Source of the DNA: Rossellomorea marisflavi
GTDB lineage: Bacteria > Bacillota > Bacilli > Bacillales > Bacillaceae_B
Direction of reading: 5' to 3'
Length of the DNA stretch: 64,000 nt
Assembly (NCBI GenBank): GCA_003667865.1
Contig: CP033051.1
Coordinates: 1,757,501 to 1,821,500, forward strand
The notes below the pieces were generated by a model. It was not told the origin of the DNA and searched no databases. It saw nothing but the letters and a program-made list of their open reading frames with translations. Positions 25,712-34,448 of this stretch are shown piece by piece (positions within the stretch are counted from its first letter, which is position 1; each line of letters begins with the position of its first letter). A program made the translations under genes and the position numbers.

Positions 25712-26929
25712 ATGCTATCAGAAAAAACGATTGAGATTGTAAAATCAACCGCACCTGTTTTAGAAGTGAAAGGGAAAGAAATCACGACGTATTTTTACAA
25801 AACATTGTTTGAGAATCATCCAGAACTTTTAAATGTTTTTAACCATGCGAACCAAAAAAAAGGACGTCAGCAAACAGCATTAGCCAATACGGTATATGCT
25901 GCAGCTCAACATATTGATCGATTACATGTACTTTTGCCAGCTGTAAAACAGATTGCTCATAAGCATCGCAGTCTAGGGATTAAGCCAGAGCATTATCCAA
26001 TCGTTGGAGAGCATCTACTACAAGCGATTAAGGCCGTACTACAGGAAGCGGCAACAGATGAAATCCTAGAAGCTTGGGGAGAGGCTTATGGAGTTATTGC
26101 GAAAGTCTTTATTGATGTAGAAGAAGACATGTATGCAGATGCAGAAGCAAAAGATGGAGGCTTCCGTGACTTTAAAGAGTTTGTTGTTGTAAACAAAGAA
26201 GTAGAGAGTGATGTTATCACATCTTTTTATTTGAAACCAAAGGATGGTACAAAGGTGCCTCCATTTTTACCAGGACAATACATTACGATTCGATTAGCAA
26301 TCCCTGGAGAAGAGTATCTGTTCAATCGTCAATACAGTTTATCAACATCGCCGAAACGTGATTATTATCGAATATCTGTTAAAAGGGAATCTGATAGCAC
26401 ACCTGAAGGGAAGGTTTCTAACTATCTTCATACGTCTATTGAGGAGGGGGATGGCTTAGAAGTGAGTGCACCAGCCGGAGATTTCTATCTTGAGCCTCAA
26501 GAAGATAAACCAGTTGTCCTGATTAGTGGAGGTGTTGGTATTACACCAATGATGAGCATGCTAGAAGCCTTAGTGGACACAAAGAGTACAAAAGAAGTGT
26601 CGTTTATCCATGCTTCAAGAAATCATCGCCTGCACGCCTTCTACGATGAGGCGGTAGACATGACGCACCGACTAGAGAATGGAACGTGCTGTTATATTTA
26701 TGAAAACGAAGAATCATCCATTGAGTATCATTATGAAGGCTTTATAACAAAAGAAATACTAGAGCAATACGTGAAACAAGAGTCAGTCTGCTATATTTGT
26801 GGACCCGTACAATTTATGAAAGCAATCGTTCAACACCTAACAGAACTGGGACTCCCACAAGAACAAATCAAATACGAATTCTTCGGCCCAGCCATGCATT
26901 TCCAACAAGTAGAACAAGTGAACAATTAG
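25712..26929 (+). CDS. hmp: Flavohemoprotein, nitric oxide dioxygenase
   Basis: Detoxifies NO to nitrate with O2 and NAD(P)H. 405 residues. The globin domain (1-140) has Tyr29, Gln53 and proximal His85 (IAHKHRSLGI). The FAD domain (about 150-260) has NRQYSLSTSP, and the NAD domain (about 265-395) has VVLISGGVGITPMMSML and CYICGPVQFMKAI. All catalytic residues are present. It is controlled by the divergent NsrR through the two upstream sites. A nitric oxide synthase at the left edge of the window means the cell both makes and removes NO. Confidence 0.96.
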   Translation: MLSEKTIEIVKSTAPVLEVKGKEITTYFYKTLFENHPELLNVFNHANQKKGRQQTALANTVYAAAQHIDRLHVLLPAVKQIAHKHRSLGIKPEHYPIVGEHLLQAIKAVLQEAATDEILEAWGEAYGVIAKVFIDVEEDMYADAEAKDGGFRDFKEFVVVNKEVESDVITSFYLKPKDGTKVPPFLPGQYITIRLAIPGEEYLFNRQYSLSTSPKRDYYRISVKRESDSTPEGKVSNYLHTSIEEGDGLEVSAPAGDFYLEPQEDKPVVLISGGVGITPMMSMLEALVDTKSTKEVSFIHASRNHRLHAFYDEAVDMTHRLENGTCCYIYENEESSIEYHYEGFITKEILEQYVKQESVCYICGPVQFMKAIVQHLTELGLPQEQIKYEFFGPAMHFQQVEQVNN

Positions 26930-26931
26930 AA

Positions 26932-26968
26932 AAAAGCCTTTAGAGGGACGGACCTCTAAAGGCTTTTA
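26932..26968 (+). terminator. Terminator of hmp with the 10-mer in its loop
   Basis: AAAAGCCTTTAGAG pairs with CTCTAAAGGCTTTT. The loop between the arms carries GGGACGGACC as a single copy (26945-26954), unlike other terminators where it forms the stem. Confidence 0.88.
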
Positions 26969-26973
26969 CCTAG

Positions 26974-27138
26974 TTATTCATGATCATCGTGATCAACACG
27001 ATTTTTAAATGACTCTTGGATGACAATATATTCCTCATCTTCAATTTTCTCTTTTGTATGCTTTTCAGTTAATGAATCACTTGGGAAATCCCCTGGATGA
27101 CCTTTACGTTTATGGTTAAATGCTTGTCCTCTAGACAT
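26974..27138 (-). CDS. Small conserved-looking protein, 54 aa
   Basis: MSRGQAFNHKRKGHPGDFPS... ending VDHDDHE: a basic, Gly/Pro-containing start, a charged middle (EKHTKEKIEDEEYIVIQESF) and a His/Asp tail. No signal peptide. AAAGGAG lies about 10 bases before ATG, and the hmp terminator is 6 bases past its stop. I do not recognise a named family. Confidence 0.65.
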   Translation of the reverse strand: MSRGQAFNHKRKGHPGDFPSDSLTEKHTKEKIEDEEYIVIQESFKNRVDHDDHE

Positions 27139-27293
27139 GTCTGCCACACTCCTTTTTCAAGTCTACCGCTATTTTTCCACTTACATATTGAAATATGTAA
27201 GGAATGTTAGCAGACAAATTCATAAAATTGTCTAAATTTACAAAATGAAAACCGTGAGTTTGTCTATATACTAAAGAAAAGGAGGGATTTTGA

Positions 27294-27671
27294 ATGGATT
27301 TTGTATCGATAATCTCAGAACAACGTATTAAAAAAGCCTATGATGATGGTGAGTTTAATACCCTGCCTGGATTTGGAAAACCAATGAACCTGGATGAGGA
27401 TGCCTCAATTCCTGAGGATTTGAGAATGGCTCATCGATTGATGAAAAATGCGGGCTATACGGATGATGAGATTTCAATTAGAAAAGAAATTCGTAGCATT
27501 GAGGATCTCATAAAGAAATGCGAGAATGAGGATGAAAAGAAAGAATTAAAGCGTAACCTAAATGATCGAATCTTAAAGTTCAATTCCCTTCAATCAAAAA
27601 AGAAAATTAACACAAACAGCTCAATCTTTAAAAATTATCAAGATAAAATTGAAAATAAATTGCTAAAGTAA
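27294..27671 (+). CDS. DUF1992 (DnaJ homologue subfamily C 28-like) protein
   Basis: 125 residues with the DUF1992 signature: SEQRIKKAYDDGEFNTLPGFGKPMNLD and IPEDLRMAHRLMKNAGYTDDEI. The function of this widespread domain is not established. The C-terminal part is a charged helix. AAGGAGG lies 8 bases before ATG. It is a single gene. Confidence 0.85.
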   Translation: MDFVSIISEQRIKKAYDDGEFNTLPGFGKPMNLDEDASIPEDLRMAHRLMKNAGYTDDEISIRKEIRSIEDLIKKCENEDEKKELKRNLNDRILKFNSLQSKKKINTNSSIFKNYQDKIENKLLK

Positions 27672-27863
27672 ATAAAACGTTCCTCACTAAGATACATATC
27701 AGTTAAGTTAAAAAGTGCGACTTTCAAAGTGACGTCGGTTTGATATGCCGTTTCATTAGAATGATGATTTAGACACCTATATTAAAGACTGCTTCTTCAT
27801 CTAAGTATACATTCTTTTAGATGAAGGTTTAACAAATTGATTATAAGTCCTCGACATTTCTTA

Positions 27864-28043
27864 GTGGACATTTATTCCGCTATTTTCACAAACAGCTCTC
27901 ATTTGAGAGATCATGTGGACATTTATTCCGCTACTCAATGAAAATTTGAGTGAATTGACTCTATTTTCGTTAAATAACGGAATAGATGTCCGCCTACACT
28001 CCATATTCATTGTTTTTACTGGAAATAACGGAATAAATGTCCG
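27864..28043. repeat. Four-motif repeat unit related to the 6.2-7.0 kb array
   Basis: GTGGACATTTATTCCGCTAT at 27864 and 27915, then AATAACGGAATAGATGTCCG at 27973 and AATAACGGAATAAATGTCCG at 28024: two forward and two reverse copies of the same 20-base motif as in the 320-bp array, at about 50-bp spacing. The DNA between the motifs differs from the array. The rest of 27672-28168 shows no gene. Confidence 0.85.
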
Positions 28044-28168
28044 AGTTTTCACAAGAATTTCTACACTAATCATTCAAATAATCGCCCCAGCCATTAAGTG
28101 AATTGACCTCTTAACTAAAACTCCATATAACATGCCATTTTTGACCCTTAGTTAAATCTCATGAACCA

Positions 28169-28204
28169 CAAAAAAAATTGACACAGGTAAAACCTATGTC
28201 AATT
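28169..28204 (-). terminator. Terminator, minus strand
   Basis: AATTGACA-AGGT pairs with ACCT-TGTCAATT with one mismatch, then a run of eight T on the minus strand. It lies about 70 bases after the chemoreceptor stop. Confidence 0.8.
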
Positions 28205-28273
28205 AGTATGTCACTAAATTAAGATGCATCCCATGCAGAGCATTTTAGTTTTTGAGTGAGTGGTTTTATTTCG

Positions 28274-29761
28274 TTATTGTTTAATACTTTTTTGAATACG
28301 TTCTGCGCTTTGAACAGTACCTTCTAGATAGTTCGCGATTGCTTCATGGTCATTCGTAATGGTTTCAATTGTCGCACTCATTTGCTCTAATCCAGCAGAA
28401 GCTTCTTCAATAACAGCTGCTAGTTCTTTTGTTGATAGCTCAACATCACCGGTTTGACCTTTTACTGAATCGGCCGTTTGATTTAGATGTGAGAAGTCAG
28501 ATTGTAGTCCAGTAAGCTTCTCACGTAACTGTTGGAAATACTCGGTTACTTGATTTGTAGCTGAAACATTTTCCTCTAACTTCCCGTTACTTCGGGTCAT
28601 TTTTTCCACTGCTGAGGAGTTCACCTCATTAACAGAAGCAAGGTTATCATTAATACGTTGTGCTGTTTCACGAGTGATTTCTGCAAGCTTACGAATCTCG
28701 TCAGCAACAATTGAGAAGCCGCGACCAGCTTCACCAGCTCGAGCTGCCTCGATAGATGCATTTAATGCCAACAGGTTGGTTTGATCTGTAATATCTTGAA
28801 TGTTACCAATAAAACTATTCGTTTCTTCTATCTTTGTTGTTAAATCCTTAAAGGTAAAGCTTAACTCTCCAATGATTTCCTTTAATTCATTCATATTGTT
28901 TCGTAATTCATTCACCTGTAAGTCACCAGATTCTGCGATTTGATTTGCATCATTTGATTCCTGAGTCAGCTTTTCTGTTAGAGAGGACATTTCCTCCATT
29001 TTAAACATTGTTTGTTCTGCAATGGAAGCAATCGCATTAATTTGGTCGGTTTGTGTTAAACTCCCAACAGAAATTTCATTAATGGCTATTTTCATATCAT
29101 TTTGTGATAGTAAGTGATGCTGAATTTGGTCATTTACTTGCTTAATGCTAGAGGAAATGGTAACAACCTCTGCTTCTAAAAGCTTACTTTGCTTCTCTTT
29201 CTCAGCATTGGATGATTCTACTTCAGTAAGGTAGTTCTTTAACTGAACGAATTGTTCCTTATTTAGTTTGATCAGTGTAAATAGAACAACCCCAAGTAAA
29301 ATATAAACAAGAAGAGATAAAGTAAACAACTCATTAAATGCCTGTGCTGATTCCTCAGGTACATATACTTTATTTAGGAAATACAGTATAAATCCAGAAA
29401 AATACCCAATAACAAAAATGTTTGTTTTAAAATGAATGGCAGAAAACAAGGCTAAGAAAATTAAAATGACTAGATTTGATATAGTACCACCTGAGATAAA
29501 TACGTAGATGGTATTAATCGTATAGATGGTTGCAATTGAAAAGTAAGGGAAAAATAATGCGCGATTCTTAAATATAAACTGAAATAATACAAAAAAGACC
29601 GATAATAATACTAATTGTGATGAATAGTTCAGTATTGTTGGTAATGTTGAGTTTTTCATTAGTGAAAACACTAATCCAGCAATGAGAGATATTGAATACG
29701 TAACTAACATTAACGTATTCTTCTTTTTTATGTCTTTCGTCATAAGCTCTGTTATTGTCAT
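28274..29761 (-). CDS. Chemoreceptor with six-helix membrane domain and no periplasmic sensor
   Basis: 495 residues. About six hydrophobic helices (roughly 18-180) with very short loops replace the usual extracellular domain, and no HAMP is seen. A coiled coil leads to the signalling domain with tip [24 protein letters not shown] and [15 protein letters not shown]. The absence of a sensor domain suggests it reads membrane state, energy or a lipophilic signal (inference). A sigma-D-like promoter lies upstream, back to back with that of motAB. Confidence 0.88.
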   Translation of the reverse strand: MTITELMTKDIKKKNTLMLVTYSISLIAGLVFSLMKNSTLPTILNYSSQLVLLSVFFVLFQFIFKNRALFFPYFSIATIYTINTIYVFISGGTISNLVILIFLALFSAIHFKTNIFVIGYFSGFILYFLNKVYVPEESAQAFNELFTLSLLVYILLGVVLFTLIKLNKEQFVQLKNYLTEVESSNAEKEKQSKLLEAEVVTISSSIKQVNDQIQHHLLSQNDMKIAINEISVGSLTQTDQINAIASIAEQTMFKMEEMSSLTEKLTQESNDANQIAESGDLQVNELRNNMNELKEIIGELSFTFKDLTTKIEETNSFIGNIQDITDQTNLLALNASIEAARAGEAGRGFSIVADEIRKLAEITRETAQRINDNLASVNEVNSSAVEKMTRSNGKLEENVSATNQVTEYFQQLREKLTGLQSDFSHLNQTADSVKGQTGDVELSTKELAAVIEEASAGLEQMSATIETITNDHEAIANYLEGTVQSAERIQKSIKQ

Positions 29762-29815
29762 ATCCTACACTCCTAAATTTGGTAGATTCTGTCGTAAAAT
29801 GTCATTCTACTAGTA

Positions 29816-29842
29816 ATATCGTATTAATAGGTAAAAATATTA
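29816..29842 (-). promoter_or_regulatory. Sigma-D-like promoter for the six-TM chemoreceptor
   Basis: On the minus strand TAAT (29842-29839), 15 bases, TACGATAT (29823-29816). Confidence 0.55.
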
Positions 29843-29890
29843 ATAGGTTATGGTAAAAAAAGAAAATAAATTTTGTATATTGAAAGACAC

Positions 29891-29917
29891 TCAATATTTC
29901 TTAAACTAGTCCGATAT
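29891..29917 (+). promoter_or_regulatory. Sigma-D-like promoter for motAB
   Basis: TCAA (29891-29894), 15 bases, TCCGATAT (29910-29917), 36 bases before motA. It lies divergent to the chemoreceptor promoter. Confidence 0.6.
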
Positions 29918-29953
29918 AACTAATATAGAAATCTAGATACGGGGAGATAACTT

Positions 29954-30754
29954 ATGGATAAAACATCATTGATAGGGATTATTTTAGGTATAGTAGCTGT
30001 TGGAGTAGGGATGGTGTTTAAGGGGGTAAGCCCTGCATCACTAGCAAACCCAGCTGCAATTTTGATTATCATTTTAGGTACTGTAGCAGCTGTTACAATT
30101 GCATTTCCAATGAGTGACATTAAAAAAGTACCAAAGCTTTTTGGTGTGTTATTTAAAGAGCAAAAAGGAAAAGAACCAAAAGAACTTATTCAATTGTTCT
30201 CAGGATTAGCTGATTTGGCTCGAAAGGAAGGACTACTTTCATTAGAGCCGAAGATTGAAGAGTTAGAAGATGACTTCTTGAAAAATGGTTTAACACTAGC
30301 GATTGATGGTCAAAGTGGAGATTATATTCGTGATGTATTAAACGAAGAAATTGAAGCAATGGAAGATCGTCACCAGGTTGGAGCGTCTATATTTACACAA
30401 GCTGGTACGTATGCACCAACTCTAGGAGTTCTTGGAGCGGTTATCGGGTTAATTGCAGCACTAGGTTATATGGATGATACTGAAGCATTAGGACATGCCA
30501 TTGCAGCGGCCTTCATCGCGACACTAATGGGTATTTTTACTGGGTATGTACTGTGGCATCCATTCGCAAATAAATTAAAGCGTAAATCAAAACAAGAGGC
30601 AAAAGAGAAATTAATGATGATTGAAGGAATTCTATCTATCATTGCTGGTGAAGCGCCACGTGTAATTGAACAAAAATTAGCATCCTTTTTACCTGCTAGT
30701 GAGCGCAAAAGCCTAATGCAAGGTGAGGGTGGTGGAGATAGTGGGCAAGCGTAA
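29954..30754 (+). CDS. motA: Flagellar motor stator protein MotA
   Basis: Forms with MotB the ion-conducting stator that drives the flagellum. 266 residues with four membrane helices (about 1-22, 33-55, 150-172, 183-205). MDKTSLIGIILG, LANPAAILIIILG, EAMEDRHQVGASIFTQAGTYAPTLGVLGAVIGLIAAL and GYVLWHPFANKLKRKSKQE are near-identical to B. subtilis MotA as I recall it, favouring the proton type over the sodium type MotP. It overlaps motB by 14 bases. Confidence 0.95.
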   Translation: MDKTSLIGIILGIVAVGVGMVFKGVSPASLANPAAILIIILGTVAAVTIAFPMSDIKKVPKLFGVLFKEQKGKEPKELIQLFSGLADLARKEGLLSLEPKIEELEDDFLKNGLTLAIDGQSGDYIRDVLNEEIEAMEDRHQVGASIFTQAGTYAPTLGVLGAVIGLIAALGYMDDTEALGHAIAAAFIATLMGIFTGYVLWHPFANKLKRKSKQEAKEKLMMIEGILSIIAGEAPRVIEQKLASFLPASERKSLMQGEGGGDSGQA

Positions 30755-31502
30755 AAAAAAGCACGAGCATGAGCATATTGATGAATCATGGCTAATTCCT
30801 TATGCCGACCTATTAACTCTTTTACTAGCCCTTTTTATTGTTTTGTTCGCAGCAAGTAACGTAGATGTCAAAAAATTTGAAGCAATGTCCCAAGTATTTA
30901 ATGAAATTTTCACAGGTGGAACGGGTGTAATGGAATATCAAAGTCCAGTAGAACCAACACCTGCACCGACTGTGGATGATGAGATTCAACAAGAAAAAGA
31001 ATCCAATCAAGAAGCTGCATATAAGCAGGACCAAGAAGAATTAAAAGAAATCCAAAGTAAGATCAATCACTATATTGAAGTGAACAAATTAGATGCACAG
31101 TTTGCGACAGACCTAACATCAGAGGGACTCCTTATCACAATTCGGGATAACGTCCTTTTCGCATCCGGTTCAGCTACGGTTGATCCTCGCTACCTGAATG
31201 TCGCGGGAGAGGTATCTCGATTACTGGAAATGGATCCTCCTCGTAATGTTATTATAAGTGGGCATACAGACAATGTTCCAATCTCAACCGCAGAGTTTGG
31301 ATCAAACTGGGAGCTAAGTGTTATGCGTGCCGTCAACTTTATGAAAATTCTTATGGAAAATAAAAATCTAGATCCAAAGTGGTTCTCAGCTAAGGGGTTT
31401 GGTGAATACAAACCAACAGCAACGAATGATACTTCTGAAGGCAGAGCCAAGAACCGTCGTGTTGAAGTGCTTGTACTTCCTCGGGTGGCAGCTCCTGAAT
31501 AA
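30741..31502 (+). CDS. motB: Flagellar motor stator protein MotB
   Basis: 253 residues. Short basic cytoplasmic start, one helix with the ion-binding Asp23 (LIPYADLLTLLLALFIVLFA), plug and linker, then the OmpA-type peptidoglycan-binding domain (about 125-250; VIISGHTDNVPI and NRRVEVLVLP). GTG 30741 is chosen because it gives MGKRKKKHEHEH as in other MotB and has GGTGG upstream; GTG 30723 is the alternative. The overlap with motA implies coupled translation. Confidence 0.93.
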   Translation: MGKRKKKHEHEHIDESWLIPYADLLTLLLALFIVLFAASNVDVKKFEAMSQVFNEIFTGGTGVMEYQSPVEPTPAPTVDDEIQQEKESNQEAAYKQDQEELKEIQSKINHYIEVNKLDAQFATDLTSEGLLITIRDNVLFASGSATVDPRYLNVAGEVSRLLEMDPPRNVIISGHTDNVPISTAEFGSNWELSVMRAVNFMKILMENKNLDPKWFSAKGFGEYKPTATNDTSEGRAKNRRVEVLVLPRVAAPE

Positions 31503-31516
31503 TGATGCTAGATTAT

Positions 31517-31560
31517 AAAAGCCGATGATTTTGTGTATTGAAATCATTGGCTTTTTTTTA
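31517..31560 (+). terminator. Terminator of motAB
   Basis: AAAAGCC-ATGATTT pairs with AAATCAT-GGCTTTT, followed by T-run. Confidence 0.9.
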
Positions 31561-31687
31561 TTGGTTATTGTTGCATGAAGGCATTGTCTTTACGGGATAT
31601 TAGAGGAGAAAATAAAAAAGATTGTACAAATTAAAAACATTTGTCTATACTATAAACAAAAGTCTGAAACTAAAAGAGGTGAAAAAA

Positions 31688-32785
31688 ATGAACGAAAAGG
31701 AAATCCAATTACTGCAGATGATCAAAGGAAATCCTTACATCAGTCAAAGTGAGCTTGCTGAAAAGTCTGGACTATCACGCTCTGCAGTAGCTGGCTACAT
31801 ATCGACATTAACGAAAAAGGGGAAAATTCTTGGACGAGCTTATGTAATCCCAGAAAGGAAAGGGATTACTTGTATCGGGGGAGCAAACGTTGACCGCAAG
31901 TATCAAGTAACGGAAGCTTTAACATATGAAACCTCAAACCCTGTTACAACAGGACAATCTTGTGGTGGGGTTGCAAGAAATATCTCAGAGAACCTTGGGA
32001 GAATTGGATATGAAACCTTTCTCATTTCAGCAATAGGGGATGATCCTGAAGGAAAGTGGTTACTTGAACAAACCGCGCCTTATGTAAATATCTCAGGAAC
32101 ACAAACGCTGTTAAATGAGCGAACAGGTACGTATACAGCCATTCTAGATAAGGAAGGCGAAATGAAGCTGGCTTTTGCTGATATGGGCATCTATGATTCT
32201 GTTGATATTGCCTACATCGAGAAGAGATGGTCATTTTTATCAAGCTCTGAAATGGTTATTGTCGATACAAACTTGTCCCAAGAAGTACTCGGTTATATTT
32301 TAAAACGTTGCAAACATGAAGAGATTCCGATAAGTATTGCAACGGTTTCAGTTCCAAAAATTAAAAATCTACCTACATCATTAGATGGGGTATCATGGTT
32401 TATTTGCAACAAAGATGAAGCTGAGGCGTTACTTGAAACGACGATTACAACAGATGGGGATCTCTTAAAAGCGGCTGAGGGCATCATTCGAAAGGGTGCT
32501 AATAATGCAGTTATTACAAGAGGCGAACAAGGCTTAGCGTTTTATACAGAGGACCGGCAAGCAGGAATCTTAATGCCACCAAAGCTAAGTGTTCAAGATG
32601 TTACCGGTGCTGGTGATTCACTAGTTGCGGGAATCATATATGGTCACCTTAAAGGAGCAAATGCTGAAGGAGCTTGTAAAATTGGTATAACGCTATCAGC
32701 AATCACAGTAGAATCTCCCGAAACCGTATCTTCACAGCTAAGTAAACAAAAAATCCAAGAAGTGTACAAACGCTTTTTTAAATAA
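31688..32785 (+). CDS. psuK: Pseudouridine kinase with N-terminal helix-turn-helix
   Basis: Phosphorylates pseudouridine to the 5'-phosphate for PsuG. 365 residues. A winged helix-turn-helix (about 1-55; NPYISQSELAEKSGLSRSAVAGYISTL) precedes a PfkB-type kinase domain with CIGGANVDRKYQV and the catalytic DVTGAGDSLVAGIIYG. ATG 31688 has AGAGGTG upstream. The fused regulator domain suggests control of its own operon, as in other Firmicute versions. The psuG start is 15 bases after its stop. Confidence 0.9.
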   Translation: MNEKEIQLLQMIKGNPYISQSELAEKSGLSRSAVAGYISTLTKKGKILGRAYVIPERKGITCIGGANVDRKYQVTEALTYETSNPVTTGQSCGGVARNISENLGRIGYETFLISAIGDDPEGKWLLEQTAPYVNISGTQTLLNERTGTYTAILDKEGEMKLAFADMGIYDSVDIAYIEKRWSFLSSSEMVIVDTNLSQEVLGYILKRCKHEEIPISIATVSVPKIKNLPTSLDGVSWFICNKDEAEALLETTITTDGDLLKAAEGIIRKGANNAVITRGEQGLAFYTEDRQAGILMPPKLSVQDVTGAGDSLVAGIIYGHLKGANAEGACKIGITLSAITVESPETVSSQLSKQKIQEVYKRFFK

Positions 32786-32800
32786 GGAGTGCAAACAAAT

Positions 32801-33721
32801 ATGAACATTGAAAATTATCTAGAACTATCAAAAGAGGTACAACAAGCAAAGAGGGACGGACTTCCAATCGTAGCATTAGAATCTACGATCATCTCACACG
32901 GAATGCCTTATCCTCAAAATGTGAAAACAGCTAGAGAAGTAGAACAAATTATTCGAGATCACGGAGCGGTTCCAGCAACGATTGCGATTTTAAATGGAAA
33001 AGTCAAAATTGGACTTTCTGACGAAGAGCTTGAGTACTTAGGAAAAGCAACGGATGTCTATAAAGCAAGTAGACGTGATATTCCGTATTTAATTGCAACA
33101 AACAAAGACGGTGCGACAACGGTTGCAGCAACAATGATTTGTGCGGAATTAGCAGATATTGCAGTATTTGTTACAGGAGGAATTGGTGGTGTTCATCGTG
33201 GAGCTGAACAATCCATGGACATCTCGGCAGACTTAGAAGAGCTATCTATGACGAATGTTGCAGTTGTATGTGCAGGGGCGAAGTCAATTCTGGATATACA
33301 ATTAACAATGGAATATTTAGAAACAAAAGGTGTACCGGTCTATGGTTTCCAAACAGATTCACTTCCGGCGTTTTATACAAGAACAAGCCCATTCTCGGTA
33401 AACTACAACATTCAGTCGGAGAGCGATATGGCGAAAGCGCTGAAAACGAAATGGGAACTTGGACTTAACGGAGGTGCCGTTATTGCGAATCCAATTCCAG
33501 AAGAGTTTGCGATGAATGAAGGAACAATGAATGACGTGATTTCAAAAGCACTGCAAGAAGCAGAGGAACAAGGTATTAAAGGGAAGGATGTAACACCATT
33601 CCTACTAGCAAAGGTGAAGGAACTTACAGGTGGTAAGAGTCTTGACGCGAACATTGCACTTGTTAAAAACAATGCAGTTGTTGGTGCGAAAATCGCTGTT
33701 GAATACACGAATATAAAATAA
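32801..33721 (+). CDS. psuG: Pseudouridine-5'-phosphate glycosidase
   Basis: Splits pseudouridine 5'-phosphate into uracil and ribose 5-phosphate, completing salvage with PsuK. 306 residues with [21 protein letters not shown], the lysine-bearing KIGLSDEEL stretch, [23 protein letters not shown] and SPSF-like TSPFSVNY motifs. ATG 32801 is preferred (AAGGAG 11 bases upstream) to GTG 32789, which overlaps the ribosome site. Codons at 32853 carry GGGACGGACT, one base off the recurring 10-mer. Confidence 0.93.
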   Translation: MNIENYLELSKEVQQAKRDGLPIVALESTIISHGMPYPQNVKTAREVEQIIRDHGAVPATIAILNGKVKIGLSDEELEYLGKATDVYKASRRDIPYLIATNKDGATTVAATMICAELADIAVFVTGGIGGVHRGAEQSMDISADLEELSMTNVAVVCAGAKSILDIQLTMEYLETKGVPVYGFQTDSLPAFYTRTSPFSVNYNIQSESDMAKALKTKWELGLNGGAVIANPIPEEFAMNEGTMNDVISKALQEAEEQGIKGKDVTPFLLAKVKELTGGKSLDANIALVKNNAVVGAKIAVEYTNIK

Positions 33722-33763
33722 TTTTCAAAAGCTGAATAAAAAATAATATTTAACGCAAAATGT

Positions 33764-33857
33764 AGTTAGGACTTGTAGCTCAATGAATAGAGCAGCCAGT
33801 CGTATCACCGGATACAGCTGTGTGGATTGTGGGTTAAAGTCCCACCAAGTCCTAACT
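33764..33857 (+). ncRNA. tRNA-like cloverleaf element with extended acceptor stem (possible decayed tRNA or psuG terminator)
   Basis: Reading from 33769 there is a tRNA-type layout: acceptor GGACTTG/CAAGTCC, D-arm TA-GCTC-8-GAGC-A, a 35-base middle, T-arm GTGGG-TTAAAGT-CCCAC. The acceptor continues outward to 12 perfect base pairs (33764-33775 with 33846-33857). The D-loop lacks the conserved GG, the T-loop has A where C56 is invariant, and no 7-base anticodon loop can be drawn; the middle instead forms GTATC-ACCG-GATAC. So it is not a normal tRNA. It lies after psuG, ends one base before the convergent NUDIX stop, and a short T-rich stretch follows. Confidence 0.55.
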
Positions 33858-34220
33858 TCATCTTTTTAGAAAAAGCTCCAATATTGGAGAGGTAAAACCA
33901 TCCCACTTACTCGTATCTTCAACTGAAACCCACGCAACATCTACAATATCCATATTATCTTCATTATAGGTATCCACTTCCATGGAACCACCAATAACTT
34001 CAGCAATAAAGGTAACCTTCTTCTCTGTTTGATGGAGGATCTCAACCAGATGTACATCATAGCCAGTTTCTTCTTTCACTTCTCTAATACAAGCTTCTTC
34101 TGGAGTTTCTCCCTTTTCAATCCCTCCACCAGGGAAATTCCAAACAAGATCCCCCCGTTCAACATACTGTTTCACCATTAATATAAGTCCATCTGAATAG
34201 ATAAATGCCTGTGAAATCAT
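33858..34220 (-). CDS. NUDIX hydrolase
   Basis: 120-residue nucleoside-diphosphate-X hydrolase. The Nudix box is complete: GGGIEKGETPEEACIREVKEETGY, with the REVKEE metal ligands. Substrate specificity cannot be assigned; MutT-like or sugar-nucleotide activity are both possible. CAGGAGG lies 8 bases before ATG. It is convergent with psuG. Confidence 0.9.
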   Translation of the reverse strand: MISQAFIYSDGLILMVKQYVERGDLVWNFPGGGIEKGETPEEACIREVKEETGYDVHLVEILHQTEKKVTFIAEVIGGSMEVDTYNEDNMDIVDVAWVSVEDTSKWDGFTSPILELFLKR

Positions 34221-34336
34221 TTAGTACCCTCCTGTCGAAATGGCTCTATAACTACTCTAGACATTATGACAAAATTTTTAAAGAGATTTCTATAAAAAAT
34301 CTCTATTTCTTGGGAAATATTCATCTTTTACATACT

Positions 34337-34353
34337 GTTTGATCAAACGTTTG
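34337..34353. promoter_or_regulatory. Overlapping palindromes, candidate operator for the monooxygenase operon
   Basis: GTTTGATCAAAC (34337-34348) and CAAACGTTTG (34344-34353) are each perfect and share five bases, about 100 bp upstream of the monooxygenase gene. The nested layout is like TetR-family sites, but no regulator gene is adjacent. Nothing else was recognised in 34221-34448. Confidence 0.5.
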
Positions 34354-34448
34354 TTTACCCTCATATCTGTCAAAAAATGCTGAATAAAGCACACTAAAAG
34401 GTTTCAATTCTTGTAAAACAGGCTATTGAAGACTAGAGGTGATCGGAA

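Noticed and set aside
27861-28101. Short open frames on both strands (FIPL... peptides) in the 27.9 kb repeat
   Set aside because: They mirror the inverted 20-mers, lack ribosome sites and overlap each other on opposite strands.
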